Assembly: GCA_030704615.1 (NCBI GenBank)
Contig: CM060731.1
Coordinates: forward strand, 50,964,001-51,028,000
Source: Takakia lepidozioides
Lineage: Eukaryota > Streptophyta > Takakiopsida > Takakiales > Takakiaceae
DNA: 64,000 nt
Reading direction: 5' to 3'
The notes under the pieces are model-generated. The model was not told where the DNA came from and searched no databases. It saw only the letters and a list, made by a program, of their open reading frames with translations. Position 1 is the first letter of the stretch. Every line of letters begins with the position of its first letter. Positions 12,855 through 24,044 of the stretch are shown here, piece after piece. The position numbers and the translations under genes are program-made.

Positions 12855-14930
12855 ATGGTATCTAGAAGAGATATATTATGTCAGTCTACAGGTTTGTCAC
12901 TGATAATTTTGGAGTCATGCAGGATGGCAGGTTGGAAACAGGCGCAGTTTTCAGCAGCAGCCACGTGCACCATCACCACCGGTTTTGACAGAGGACCAAG
13001 GGAGCGAGTCAACGAGAGTTCTTGTGCCACTTGTGGAGATGTGAGGACCCTATGTAAGGCAGGACAACTGAAAAAGGCACTGCACATGTTGAATCAAGGA
13101 GGCATTGTGGCAGACTCCAATACTTATGTCTGTCTCATGCTGGAGTGCATCAAAATCAAAGACCTGGCAGCAGGAGAACAGGTACACTCTCACATTATCC
13201 AAAGTGGATTCAAGCCAAACATTTTGCTACTGAACACTCTTGTCAGGATGTATACCAAGTGCGGGAGTGTGGTGAATGCACGTAAAGTGTTTGACAACAT
13301 GCCTCAACGAGATATATGTACATGGACTATAATGATGGCAGGATATGCCAAGCATGGACAAGCTGAGGAGGCTTTCAAAATATATGAGCAGATGCCAGGG
13401 GAAGGGGTGACCCCCGACAGGGTCACTTTCATTTGTGTTCTCAATGCGTGTGCCAGCATGGGAGCCACGGAAAAAGGCAAACGGGTGCATGCTGACATTG
13501 TCAAAGCTGGAATTGCTCCAGATGTTATTCTGGAGACTGCCCTCACTAACATGTATGCCAAATGCGGGAGCATGGAGGATGCACGTAAAGTGTTTGAAAA
13601 TATGACTAAACAGGATGTGGTCTCATGGAGTGCAATGATCGCAGGATATACCCAGCATGGGTGTGGTAGGGAGGCTTTTGAGGTCTATTTGCAAATGATG
13701 CGGGAAGGGGTGACACCCAACAAGGTCACATTCATTTGCATCCTCAAGGCATGCGCCAGCCTAGGAGCCCTGGATAAGGGCAAAGAGGTGCATGCAGACA
13801 TCATCAAAGCAAGAATTGCCCGAGATATCATTCTGGAGACTGCCCTTGCTGACATGTATGCCAAGTGTGGAAGCATGCACGATGCACGTCGAGTGTTTGA
13901 CAGTATGACTAAGCGAAATGTGGTGACATGGAGTGCAATGATTGCAGGATATGCTCAGCATGGGTGTGTGAGAGAGGCTTTTAAGATCTACGAGCAGATG
14001 CAACACGAAGGGGTAGTACCGGACAGGGTCACATTCATTTGCGTTCTGAATGCATGTGCCAGCAAAGGAGACCTGGAAAGGGGAAAGGAGATCCATGATG
14101 ACATCATCAAAGTTGGAATTGCATCATACATAAATTTGGAAAACGCCCTTGTCAACATGTATGCTAAGTGTGGGAGTATGAAGGATGCATGGCGAGTGTT
14201 CAACAGTATGTCTAAACGGGATGTGGTGTCGTGGAATGCCCTCATTGCAGGGTATGCTCACCATGGGTGTGGTAAGGAGGCTTTTGAGATCTATAACCAA
14301 ATGCAACAGGAAGGGGTGACACCCGACAGTGTCACTTTCACTTGTGTTCTCAATGCATGTGCCAGTGTAGGAGCGCTGGAAAAGGGTAAAGAGGTTCATG
14401 TTGACATCATCAAAGCTGGAACTGCAACATACATTAATTTGGAGACTGCCCTCGTGGACATGTACACCAAATGCGGGAGTATGAAGGATGCACATCAAGT
14501 GTTCGACGATATGGCTCAACGAGATGGCATCTCCTGGAGTGCCATGATTGCAGGATGTTCCCAGCATGGGTGTGGTAGAGAGGCTCTCCAACTTTTTGAA
14601 CAAATGCAACAGGGAGGCTTGGAGCCGGATGCTCTCACCTTCACCTCTCTTCTCTCCGCGTGTAGCCATGCAGGCCTAGTGGATGAAGGCCGCCACTACT
14701 TTGATTCTATGACTCAAGATTATGGGGTCACTCCTACAGTGGAGCATTTTGGCTGCATGGTGGACCTTCTTGGCCGTGCAGGGGGATTGGATGAGGCAGA
14801 GGCCCTCATTAACAAAATGCCAATCAAACCAGGCGCTTCAGTGTGGCGGGCCTTTCTTGGCGCATGCAGAATACATGGTGAGGTGGAGCTAGCAGAACGT
14901 GCAGCAAAATGCTTAAAGGTGATGCACTGA
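12855..14930 (+). CDS. PLS-class pentatricopeptide repeat protein, tail lost
   Basis: A 691-codon intronless frame; ATG at 12924 (MAGWKQ) is an alternative start. From about residue 85 it is a continuous array of P, L and S repeats, for example NTLVRMYTKCGS, DARKVFENM and WSAMIAGYTQHG. Five blocks of 101 residues start near 13319, 13625, 13928, 14231 and 14534. They are very alike at the DNA level (period 303 bp). Such proteins bind single-stranded RNA in mitochondria or chloroplasts, and the PLS/DYW class specifies C-to-U editing sites. The last part (EALQLFEQMQQGGLEPDALT onward, then the E motif GRAGGLDEAEALINKMPIKP) is normal. The frame ends at LKVMH, where relatives continue through the E2 motif and DYW domain. 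Downstream DNA still shows those domains out of frame, so the protein lost its editing domain. It may still bind RNA or may be a young pseudogene. Confidence 0.9.
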   Translation: MVSRRDILCQSTGLSLIILESCRMAGWKQAQFSAAATCTITTGFDRGPRERVNESSCATCGDVRTLCKAGQLKKALHMLNQGGIVADSNTYVCLMLECIKIKDLAAGEQVHSHIIQSGFKPNILLLNTLVRMYTKCGSVVNARKVFDNMPQRDICTWTIMMAGYAKHGQAEEAFKIYEQMPGEGVTPDRVTFICVLNACASMGATEKGKRVHADIVKAGIAPDVILETALTNMYAKCGSMEDARKVFENMTKQDVVSWSAMIAGYTQHGCGREAFEVYLQMMREGVTPNKVTFICILKACASLGALDKGKEVHADIIKARIARDIILETALADMYAKCGSMHDARRVFDSMTKRNVVTWSAMIAGYAQHGCVREAFKIYEQMQHEGVVPDRVTFICVLNACASKGDLERGKEIHDDIIKVGIASYINLENALVNMYAKCGSMKDAWRVFNSMSKRDVVSWNALIAGYAHHGCGKEAFEIYNQMQQEGVTPDSVTFTCVLNACASVGALEKGKEVHVDIIKAGTATYINLETALVDMYTKCGSMKDAHQVFDDMAQRDGISWSAMIAGCSQHGCGREALQLFEQMQQGGLEPDALTFTSLLSACSHAGLVDEGRHYFDSMTQDYGVTPTVEHFGCMVDLLGRAGGLDEAEALINKMPIKPGASVWRAFLGACRIHGEVELAERAAKCLKVMH

Positions 14931-15392
14931 ATGCTGCAACCTATGATCTGCTATCAAACATCTATGCTGCTGATGGCAGGTGGGAGGATAAAGCAATAGA
15001 GGTGCCAGAAAGGAGCGAGGGCGCAGCTGCATCGAGGCCAACACCCTGATGCATACGTTTTTGCAAATTGCATCCTCAAATTGAGGAAATCCATGCTATG
15101 TGGCACAGGTTGTCTGGCCAGATGAGGGTGGCTGGGTATGTGCTGACATGCACCTTGCATTGCATGATGTGGAGGAGGAGAAAAAGGAACTTCCCTTTTC
15201 CAGTGAAAAGCTGGCCAATGCTTTTGGCCTGATCAGCACACCACCTGGGATGCCTATTTGCATCATAAAAAATCTTCAGGTGTGTCCACATTGCCACCAA
15301 ATTCATCTCAAAGATTGTTCGGCAAGCAGTTGTTGTACGGGACGCCAACCGTTTTCACCACTTTCAAAGTAGGGTTGATATTGTTGGGACCA
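14931..15392 (+). pseudogene. Decayed E2/DYW tail of the PPR gene
   Basis: Directly after the PPR stop, other frames carry the rest of a DYW-class protein. They read NAATYDLLSNIYAADGRWED (14926-14990), HPQIEEIHAMW and AGYV (15070-15140), then LHDVEEEKKELPFSSEKLAN (15158-15220). Next come AFGLISTPPGMPICIIKNLQ and VCPHCH (15220-15298), and finally KFISKIVRQAVVVRDANRFH (15300-15355). At least three frameshifts separate these blocks. In the zinc/catalytic motif the usual His of HSE is Ser, and the terminal DYW triplet is absent. This is clear decay of the deaminase domain. Confidence 0.85.
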
Positions 15393-16138
15393 CTGGTAAA
15401 ACAAACAACTTGCGAAAAAAGTGAAAACTAAGGAACAAGTTTCACAAGGGGCCCTGAAAAGAAAGTGGTTTGCTCCAAGGTGGAAAAGGTGATATTTCTC
15501 ATTTGTAGTTGTAAGCAATGGTCAATTCTAGCGTGATTGTCCAACAGCAGCAATGAAGTCAAAACACCTGTTGCAATTGACATGTTGCAAGGAACAGTAG
15601 GCAGAAAGAAGATACTGTAGTTGTTATTCTTGACTGAAGACAACAAGTGTGGCACAAAAACAATTGAGATTTACTCTTAGTGTTTCATATGCAGCATGGG
15701 GCCGGTAGGAGCAAACAGAAACACGCATAAAAAAAAGGGCGTTCTGGTCAGTATTATTAGCTCATGCCCTAACTGCAAGAACATGGACAAGTCACAATGC
15801 GTATGATAATGCTAAACCTCCCTTGGGGAGAGAGATGATTGTAAGACTCATTAACTCCCTCGTAAAGAACTGGGGCTGATTTCTCTTCGTTAATATCGCT
15901 TCGTTATACAGCGTAATAGCCAGCCACGAGTATGAGGGCAATATGACAAAGTATAATGCCGAGTGCCGATTACACTTTGTGTCATGCACATCTTTTTTCC
16001 AAGATCTTTTGCTTCACTTGTCCCATTCTTTTTTATCATCAACAGAAACGATGAAAGGTGTCGTGCACCTAAGCATCGTGCCACAACATACATCGTTGTC
16101 ACCATACATTCTAAGCACACAATCCTAGAAAGCTATGC
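15393..16138. other. Intergenic with a dispersed repeat
   Basis: There is no gene. A stretch at about 15985-16060 (CCAAGATCTTTTG, CACTTGTCCCATTC, ATCATCAACAGAAACGATGA) recurs at about 24525-24590, beyond the retrotransposon, in the same orientation. The element therefore inserted into or beside a repeat family rather than unique DNA. Confidence 0.6.
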
Positions 16139-16143
16139 CACAA
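16139..16143. repeat. Target-site duplication, left (CACAA)
   Basis: CACAA abuts the left LTR (16144) and is repeated exactly after the right LTR at 24327-24331. This proves the two LTRs bound one insertion. Confidence 0.85.
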
Positions 16144-16425
16144 TGATAATGAAAATGAACACAATGGAAACACTCCATTCTTGAATCCACTCAATCACAT
16201 AAACTAAGTCAAGCCAAGGGCACCCTTGCTAAAGGAATCCACCCTACAAAGCCCTCAACACACTCCCTCTTAATACCTAGAGCTATGGAGGTGAGAAAGG
16301 TTCATGGAGGCTCGACTACAAGAAGATGAGCCCTCCTCAACGTTCACAAGGGGAAAACCCATCCCCATGTCTCAAGTGAGGTTTGACACCTCACTTGGCA
16401 TGTGAGACCAAATGAAGTCCCAACA
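16144..16425 (-). repeat. 3' LTR (282 bp)
   Basis: Direct copy of 24045-24326. Near its CA/TG outer end it contains a hairpin (CAAGTGAGGT, TTGA, then CACCTCACTTG at about 16373-16398), which is preserved in both LTRs. Confidence 0.9.
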
Positions 16426-16940
16426 CAGCTTAGCTGGACTTAGTGGGGGTAGCATAGGACTCACCATGGGGTGGAGACCTCGAGGTGGGAGTCGTGGGGA
16501 GTCTTGGGACTCATCACGGTCCATTGGGGCCGCGGTGAGTGGGCCAAGACTCACCGCGACTCACCACCGGGAATCGAGGGTCTCCGTGGTGGTTCGCCAT
16601 AAAATGGCATGGCTGGTTGTGAAACCCCCGCGGACAGCTACAGAAGTATATATAGGGAGTAGTAACCCCAAGAACGGTGCAAGCCTGTTGGTGACCAAAA
16701 ACTAGTGAGTAAGCGAGCGAGCCGGAAAGCGACCAAAGAGTGGGGAGCTGTTCCGGACTGCCAACTACCAAAGGGAATTCCACTAGGCCCAAATAGGTGG
16801 AGGGTCTTTCGGGAGAGCGAAGGGGGGACCGTTATGTCCCGGTGAGCAGCCGAAGCTCCAAGTTGGCCCGGCGGCCGGTTGGGAGTCAGGCGCGCGCATC
16901 AAAGCGAGTAACTATGACTTGAGGGGGAGCTTACCGAAGT
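16426..16940. other. Mosaic segment inside the retrotransposon
   Basis: GC-richer DNA than its surroundings, with no frame matching reverse transcriptase, RNase H or integrase. On the plus strand it has TATATATAGGGAGTAG at about 16648 and a polypurine-tract-like CTTGAGGGGGAGC at about 16918-16930. Both look like pieces of another LTR element in the opposite orientation. It occupies the place where the rest of pol should be, so the element appears to have lost pol by recombination or replacement. Confidence 0.5.
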
Positions 16941-17145
16941 GAGGTGCGTGACATGGCATTACCGTTGCTGAGGCATACTCCCCGCCTGACAACTCCATCA
17001 ATCCAGCTTCGAACAACTCCATAGTTCGTGACTGGATCAATGACCTTTCCATGTCACTATACCGGTGGGGCCTTCGAAAGATTGGCGTGTCACTTGCCAA
17101 ATCAATACGAATCTCCTGACCCTTCAAACTCCCCAAATCCTTCAA
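16941..17145 (-). pseudogene. Reverse transcriptase N-terminal stub
   Basis: The minus frame reads PIFRRPHRYSDMERSLIQSR followed by ELFEAGLMELSGGEYASA. This is the very start of a Ty3/gypsy reverse transcriptase (fingers region). The catalytic YxDD motif and everything after it are missing. An upstream linker (17160-17470, EPYTEDQLEAKVANVFEKV) joins it to the methyltransferase but contains a stop codon (TAG near 17303) and frame changes. Confidence 0.8.
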
Positions 17146-17539
17146 ACTGAAGGCAAAGCAATTTCTATAAAGCCCTTAGAAATCGCTGGATCCTCCGTCT
17201 CTTTCCTCCGGTGACTGTAGGTCCAACATCTGGTTCCCAATTGTCCTCAGTGACTGCAACCTTGGGTACACCAGGTAGGAAACAAATCTTTTGGTTGCTA
17301 GATAGCAACCTCTTGGGCCTTGTCCGCCCAATCTGACTGTGGCGTAGCCTCCACTTGCTCCGCCATAGCCACCTTGAGAACATCCTCTGAGCAAGAAACA
17401 TTCTCAACCTTTTCAAAAACATTGGCAACCTTTTCAAAAACATTGGCCACCTTTGCCTCTAATTGATCCTCAGTGTATGGCTCTCCCCACTCCTCACATT
17501 ACTGCTTTGAGAGATCCAATGACCCTCTCTTTGCGCATC

Positions 17540-19140
17540 TCATCCCACATCTGTCATGGGTGTTTGCACCCCATGATCATGTGCTCGCCCTCCACTCACT
17601 GCCTTCACCGTCCCGGTTGGCAGAGATGGTGCAATATCCAATGGAAGTGCAGAAGTAGCCACCAATGCTTGCAATCTCCGTTGCTCAGCCATGCACAAGC
17701 CAATGACCCATATCAAGCAATTGAGATCCATTGCCTGACCCAACACCTGGCGTCGTGACGCCTCTGACAGAGTTGGCACAGCTGTAGTGCCCGTGGCAAA
17801 TCCCATTGCCTGCTCTCGCTCATCCGCATTGGGCTCCACTAATTGTTGTAGCACACTGTCCCAAATCAACCCAGGACCATTGTCTCTAAAAGCATGAGAC
17901 GAGGGAAAGCTCATGAGCGTAGGCAAGGCTGCACGTGGCTGCCCCACTCGATTTACCAGTGCTAGAGGTGGACGGTCATCATGTCGCACCCTCTGTGGTT
18001 GCCTCCCTTGGTCAAAAATGCCCTCAACCATGAGATTGGGTGGCCGTTGAGTGGAATCATATGCTCTCTTGAGCAGCTCTGGTGGTGCAAGATTGGTCCA
18101 CCACAATCGAGGTCGATGCGCGCGTGATCCCACCGCTGCTGCATCCAATAGCACCGCCGATCCAATCCAAGATCGCATCTGATGCACACTGGCCATTACC
18201 CTGGCCCGAGAATCCTCCATAAGAGAGGAACATTCTCCAAGATATAGCCTAGAGGTTGCACTTGCCTCGTCTGCAAGTCCCGTAACACTCGCAACATCTC
18301 CCAAAACAAATGCAATCGTGCATCATGCAAGCCATTCCCATGACCTGCGGGAGAGTGTCCTTGGCAAGGCCATCCAGCTATCACCAAGTCAATGGCATCA
18401 TGCCGGTCCAAATCATCCGCCCCCAGCAAGGTAATGTCTGCTGGCAAGGCTTTTTGATACCCTTGAATTGCTGATAGAGGCAACAACTCAGGATACCGGT
18501 GTGTGAGCAAGACGATGAGGCGCATAGAAATACGCCGAGCTATCTCATCCTTCTCCACATATAAATACTTGCGTACTTTAATCCCTGTTTGCAACACTCC
18601 TACAAGCCCAGTGCTCATGCCTCCAAACAGGTCTAGCAAACAAATCCTTGAGTCAGGTGGTTGCCATGTAATGGGCGTTGTATCCAAAGGAGCTAACTGA
18701 GGAGGTCTATGTGATGTCACTGAACTCCCCTCACTCACCAATGGATAGGCCTCCTGCCATGCTTGGTGCACACACTCGCCTGCTATTCGATGCAAATTCC
18801 CAACTCTACCCCACAGTGGAATATGAACAGGTACATGAGGAAGCAAATCAGCCTTGTATGCCAATTGTTTGTCATCATCAGGTGGTGGCCTATCATCTGC
18901 ATGGCTATTGCCCTCTAAGAGCTCACCACCCCAAGCCACCACCCCTGATAATGCAGCCAATGTGGGCATCATATTTCTATGATTCACCGCTACATTCCCA
19001 ATAAACCGCACTGGGAGCAGTGCACGTCGACCATCCCCTGACTGCCATTCCGGCCTATAGGATGTCGTTTCCTCCCAAAAGTCCAAAGTAAAGCCCATCG
19101 GGTATAACACAGCCCTACCAACAAGCACATCATAAGACAT
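17540..19140 (-). pseudogene. C5 cytosine DNA methyltransferase domain (retrotransposon-borne)
   Basis: It spans two overlapping minus frames (19140-18196 and 18304-17540), split by one frameshift near 18225. Motifs in order: motif I LLDLFGGMSTGLVG (about 18603-18645), motif II YLYVEKDEIARR, motif IV AGWPCQGHSPAGHG with the catalytic Cys in PCQ (about 18347-18380), motif VI YILENVP (about 18230-18250), motif VIII GSRAHRPRLWWTN, and motifs IX-X ASRRQVLGQAMDLNCLIW near 17700. The full catalytic set is thus present and only the frame is broken. Before it, SYDVLVGRAVLYPMGF belongs to the protease-to-methyltransferase linker. The enzyme would transfer methyl groups from S-adenosylmethionine to cytosine, perhaps silencing or marking the element's own copies. 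Its position between protease and reverse transcriptase shows it is part of the polyprotein, not a host gene. Confidence 0.88.
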
Positions 19141-19159
19141 CGCGTCCGTAACAATGGCT

Positions 19160-20177
19160 TTAGCTCTTTATGACAGAGCCATCTGTAGGATGATCTGGCT
19201 GCAATCGAATGAAGAGCTCATGGCGTGTAATCCCTCGTGCCTTCTCTGAACCACCTAAAGATGTTTGAATTTGGAAATGGCAAGGCTCCAAATCCGCCTC
19301 TGTAAGGCCCCAGCCTGCAATTGCTGCTCTCCCCAACATCAATGGCTGTGCTCCCGAGTCCAACAATACCTGCAGTGGCCTATACCTCCCCCCGGTTGGG
19401 CTACCCAACTGAAACACACCATCCTGATTGTCCACCAAGACTACCCCAGGAGTCACCATACTACGCTCAATGGCTGGTCTAGCTGGCAACTTTTGCAACC
19501 TTGCAGCTGCCGCTTGCCATGGCGCAGCTGTAGCTGTCTTCACCCTTGAATCCAGGGCATCCATGCACTGCACCTGATCCGCTATCCCCACAGATAGTGC
19601 CGATGCATCACCACTCTCACAGAGTGCAGCTGCTAGTCTAAACACTGCAGCTGGCCGCATCCCCGGCATTGCAATTGTCGTGGCAGAAAAACAATGGAGC
19701 TTGGCAAATTGTCGTAGCCGCCCCCAACAATGTACTGGCTGCACCTTGTTTTGCAGTACCACCCACTGGCATTTCCCGAGCCATACCAACTCTCCACAGT
19801 GGCACTCGTGGCTATACCTCTGACACACTTGGGCGAGCGGGTGCCATCGATGGCATAGTTGGCACTGTCTCAGCCAATGTGAAAGACTGTGGAAGCCTTG
19901 TCTGCCGACTTGTTTCCCCTCTTTGTGGATCAAAATCCACATCCGCTCCTCTTGGCTCAGGAGCACGCGATGTTGCTCGAGTGACAGCAGCTGCAGAGTC
20001 CACATGCAATGGTCCTGCAACTGCGGCTCCATACATGAAGCCCATACCAATCTGGTCTTCCCTAGGCATATGAGGTTGTGCAGGTGGGGCTTGAACCTCA
20101 GGCCTTGGAGCTGGCGCAACATGAGTAGTAGCCATGGTAGCAAGACGTTGCTCTAGCTGGGCAAGCCTATTCACCAT
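19160..20177 (-). pseudogene. Retrotransposon aspartic protease region
   Basis: The minus frames contain the retropepsin-type active site VLLDSGAQPLMLGRAAIAGW at about 19320-19375. Before it comes an Ala/Pro-rich spacer (TTHVAPAPRPEVQAPPAQ). A frameshift near 19150 separates it from the following SYDVLVG segment. The Asp-Ser-Gly triad is intact. It would cleave the Gag-Pol polyprotein. Confidence 0.8.
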
Positions 20178-20213
20178 GTTTTGGTCATGACCTTGACCGT
20201 GACCCTGTGCTCA

Positions 20214-21552
20214 TTGGTTTCGGTTACGACCTCCACCACGACCTCTACCTCCTCTACCTCTCTGGACTACATTGCCTCGTCCTCGGCCACCATTGTTCCC
20301 TTGGAACTGGCCTGGCCGTAGCTCAGGATGCAAGTCATAACAATGGGCCTCTTCATGCCCATACTTGCCACAATGCCCACACTGTAGTTGTGTAGGCTAT
20401 GCCTGTGCCGGCCCTTTGCCTCTCTCCGGGCAATCTCTCTTAACATGGGGTCCTCCACAATCCCAACATGTCACACCCGACTGTTGTTGGCCTGAGAATG
20501 AAGGAAGTGACCTCTGCAATTGAGATCCTCTCGGCCCTTCCCTGGGCTTCGCCTGAGCCCCCTTGTTGCCTTGAGCATGTTGGGGTAGTGGTTGTTGTTG
20601 ACTAGGAGCCCCACTTCGTTGTGTCTCCTTACCAAACCCCACCATGACCACTCGCTCCTCCACCATATTGAGCTCTATCCGCTCTGCCAGCGAAAACACG
20701 TTTGCTAAGGTGGGTTGGGTTATTTGTATGAGAGTTGCATCCCGCACCCTTCTCCTCAGCTCCTTGTCCAATATCCCATACCAGAATTGGACTGCCTGAG
20801 CTTCTATAACCCCTTGGGTTACGTTTATCAAGCACCTCATGCGAGTCCCTCAAACTCTGAGTAGACCTTCGTTGGAACTCCTGCAAGCTCCGCAACTTCG
20901 CTGTCCTTATCCCTTGGTAGTTTTTCCTCAACTCCTCGAAGAACTCCACAACTGGGTTAAAGGCAGGCACGGGTGTTGGTACTGCAGCAGGAGCTTGGGT
21001 GGACTTCCCAGCTCCTGTTCCACTTGACGTCCCACTGCTGCTTACAGAAGCTGCCGGTGTAGCTGCCGGTGTCACCATTGCCCTTGTGCCTCTAGTGATG
21101 GAGACATAGTCAGATGACCAATACACCCGCCATTCCTCAATCTCCACCTCATGTCCCCGCCTAAACTCATGGTAGTCATCCATGGGCGGCACCTCAAGGT
21201 GCTAAAACAGCCCCTTCCACGCCATAAAAGGCGTAAACAGTTGTGAATTGCGCATCTGCTGCAAATCACACCAACTATCAAACTCTTGTATGAAGTCATC
21301 AAGCTCGATGGTGCCCACAGCTCCAGAGTACCTACGTGGCCCCTTGGTAGCTCCATACATCTCCTCCATCGTGTCCCACAACAATGGCACGGAAATGGCT
21401 TGCACCCTCGGCAAGAATCCTCCTAAGTTTGAGTCTGAACCTTCCTCAGAAAACACTGAAGGTGAAGGTGGCCTAAATCGCATACCTCGTCTTGTATACC
21501 CACTAGTATCGCTGGTACTCATACCGGCACTCTCCTCAGCAACTGGTGGCAC
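20214..21552 (-). pseudogene. Retrotransposon gag with two CCHC zinc knuckles
   Basis: The minus-strand frame starts near 21552 (MPPVAEESAGMSTSDTSGY). It carries a capsid-like part (VVEFFEELRKNYQGIRTAKL and AQAVQFWYGILDKELRRRVR) and two zinc knuckles: CWDCGGPHVKRDC at about 20425-20470 and CGHCGKYGHEEAHC at about 20340-20385. An Arg/Gly-rich tail follows. In-frame stops are seen at 21202-21204 (TAG), 20397-20399 (TAG) and near 20214 (TGA), with a frameshift around 20835. The double knuckle and RGG-like tail suggest nucleic-acid binding by the nucleocapsid. Confidence 0.8.
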
Positions 21553-22254
21553 CTCCGTGATGAAAACTCACAACCACACTTGTTGTAAACCTGTCTCTAA
21601 TCCCCCTTTCCACAAGGTAACCGGGTAGAGAACCTATTGCGGCTTATAGCTTAGACTACTAGGTTCGTAACATAAACCTGCACCTGCATCCACCGCAAGC
21701 ACTCCTATGGTCTGCTGGTCATCAACCCAGCCTCGCCATAAAAGAAACAATGATGGTCTGACTGGTCATCACCCCAGCCTCACCACCGACAGCACGCTCT
21801 AGGATTGGCCGGTGATCAAATCCGGACCTACCTCCTATGAAAACAAGCGCCCACACAAAGCTAACATGGCACACAGTCAAGCATGCAGGTGTGGAGGAGA
21901 TCCAAACACAAGAAAATCAATACAGCAACTCCCCCACACCAAAAACACTCCACAATGTCGCTTCTGCAATGACACCCCAGCCCAAAACCCGGGCAGACTC
22001 TTGCCTCCACCTACGGGAAGGTTTTGGCCTACAGAGAGGGTGGAAGACTACAAGGAAGAGAGACTAAAGTAATTCCTATCACAACATGCTCTCATCCCAC
22101 TACCCTATCTCCACACTCTCTTGCTTGAACAATAGACAAGACTACCTTTCAAGGGTCTCTCAAATAACTCTCCAGGAGCCCTCAAGAATAGGTCTCTCAA
22201 ACAATCTCACTAAGGCTCCCAATCCTTGCACGATGGGACTCCAAAACTTAGCCC

Positions 22255-22600
22255 TCGAGGACCCCAAATAGTCCTCCAAAGAACTCCAAATGGTCCTCCA
22301 AATGGTCCTCCAAGGACCCCAAACAGTCCTCCAATGACTCCCAATGGTCCTCCAAACAGTCCTCCAAGGACTCCCAATGGTCCTCCAAATCGTCCTTTAA
22401 GGACCCCCAACAGTCCTCCAAGGACTCCCAATGGTCCTCCAAATGGTCCTTTAAGAACCCCCAACAGTCCTCTAAGGACTCCCAATGGTCCTCCAAACAG
22501 TCCTCCAAATGGTCTTCTAAGGACCCCCAACAGTCCTCCAAGGACTCCCTATGGTCCTCCAAGGACCCCAAACAGTCCTCCAAGGACTCTTCCTATATCA
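22255..22600. repeat. Minisatellite in the retrotransposon leader
   Basis: A tandem array built on CCTCCAAGGACCCC and CCTCCAAATGGT variants (12-24 nt sub-periods). It is followed at 22600-22680 by a second array of TTCCCAATG-type units. It lies in the 5' leader of the minus-strand element, before gag. Confidence 0.85.
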
Positions 22601-22689
22601 CCATGTTCCCAATGCGTTCCCAATATGTTCCCAAGTTCCCAATGGATTCCCAATGGGTTCCCAAAATTCCCTAGGAATATTCCTGAGAA

Positions 22690-24044
22690 TATGCCATAGT
22701 ATTCCCCCAGTATTCCCCTTAGGAATAGCCATTTCCCCCTCATAGAGTAGTTCATTTCCCCCCAAGGTTTAGCCATTTCCCCCTAGGCTATAGCCACTTC
22801 CCCCTCTATTTCCTTGAGGTTTAGCCTTACCAAGCTAGGGTTTGTGCTCCTTGGGGCTCTATGCTTAATCCCCTTAAGCATCCATGAATTCTATGGGGTA
22901 CCAAGGCAAATTCCCTTGATCTTCTTCACCTTAAGCTACTCAAGTTTGTCTCCAACTCAACTAGCAATGCATTGGCCACACAACAAGCTCAATTTCTCAT
23001 TGGAACTCCAAATCAAGCTTGTACCTCCTTTGGCAAGCCACCAAGCCTTGGTCATTCAAGCTCCGTTCACTTGCTAGCTCAAGAGCCACTCCTCTCAAGC
23101 TTACTCAAGCCCAAAGCATGCTCCACACATGCATCACTTCATACACAAGGGAATCAACCTGCTCCCTTCACATTCTAGCTCTCCTCAAGCTTGAAGTTGG
23201 AAGCCGCACTTGGGAAGCATGCTCCACATAAGCATCACTTGCTTGATCAACCATCCACCACAAAACTTAAGCCAAAAGGGAATGAATACATGAGCTTCAC
23301 CTTCCCCTTCATTGTCTTGTCACATGCTAATGTATGGTTGAAGTTGCTATGCATGCCTTGAGCCATAATTTTTTTTTTTCATGAAGACCACCTCCAATGA
23401 CCTCTTACATGTGCTCCAAGCTCTTCAATGCTCTAGGCTTGGTTTCACATCATCATGGATAGAATTTTCATCCATATGCTTCCCTTCAAACCTCTTGAGC
23501 TTCCTAATGCTCTCCAAGTGCTTGCCCTTGTTGTCTTCAAGCCCAAGCCTATGTAGCTCCTTGGCTTCTCTTCCACAACATCCACAATTGAGCTTGCTTA
23601 ACCTTAGATTGATAGTGAAATGAGCACTAACAATCCTTTGGTTGCTCTCCTCAAGCCATGGCACATACCATTGACTCCATAATGCATAGAAATGATTCTC
23701 AAACCCTAGAATCTATGCTTCCACACACACAAGACTTCCCTCTTGCAATCCTTGCAAATCTTGTGGCAAACAAGCTCTTTCTTTGAGCTCTCCAATACCT
23801 TGGTGTAATACCACAAGTACCTTTCCTTGCAAAGACTTGTGATCTACAAGAGCTCCATCTTTGAGCTCTCCACCTCCTTAGGGCAAAGCAGTATCTCTCA
23901 AAGCCCTAACACCACAAGGATTTTCTTTTGCAATATATGCAACACCTTGCAACACAAGAGCTATCTTCCCAAGCTCTTCAACACACAAGTGCTAAACTAA
24001 CCCTTACACTCCGCATTCACAAGCATAAGGGCATCTTCTTGTAG
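22690..24044. other. Retrotransposon 5' leader
   Basis: A non-coding internal region between the 5' LTR and the minisatellite. It is rich in short CT/AAGC-type words (CAAGCTC, CTCCAAGC) with no protein domain. It is unusually long for a plant LTR-element leader. Confidence 0.6.

Noticed and set aside
17540-19140. Methyltransferase as a host gene hit by a transposon
   Set aside because: It lies in one orientation between gag-protease and reverse transcriptase, inside LTRs with a matching target duplication.
22226-22699. 157-codon Pro/Asn-rich open frame
   Set aside because: It is only the translation of the leader minisatellite.
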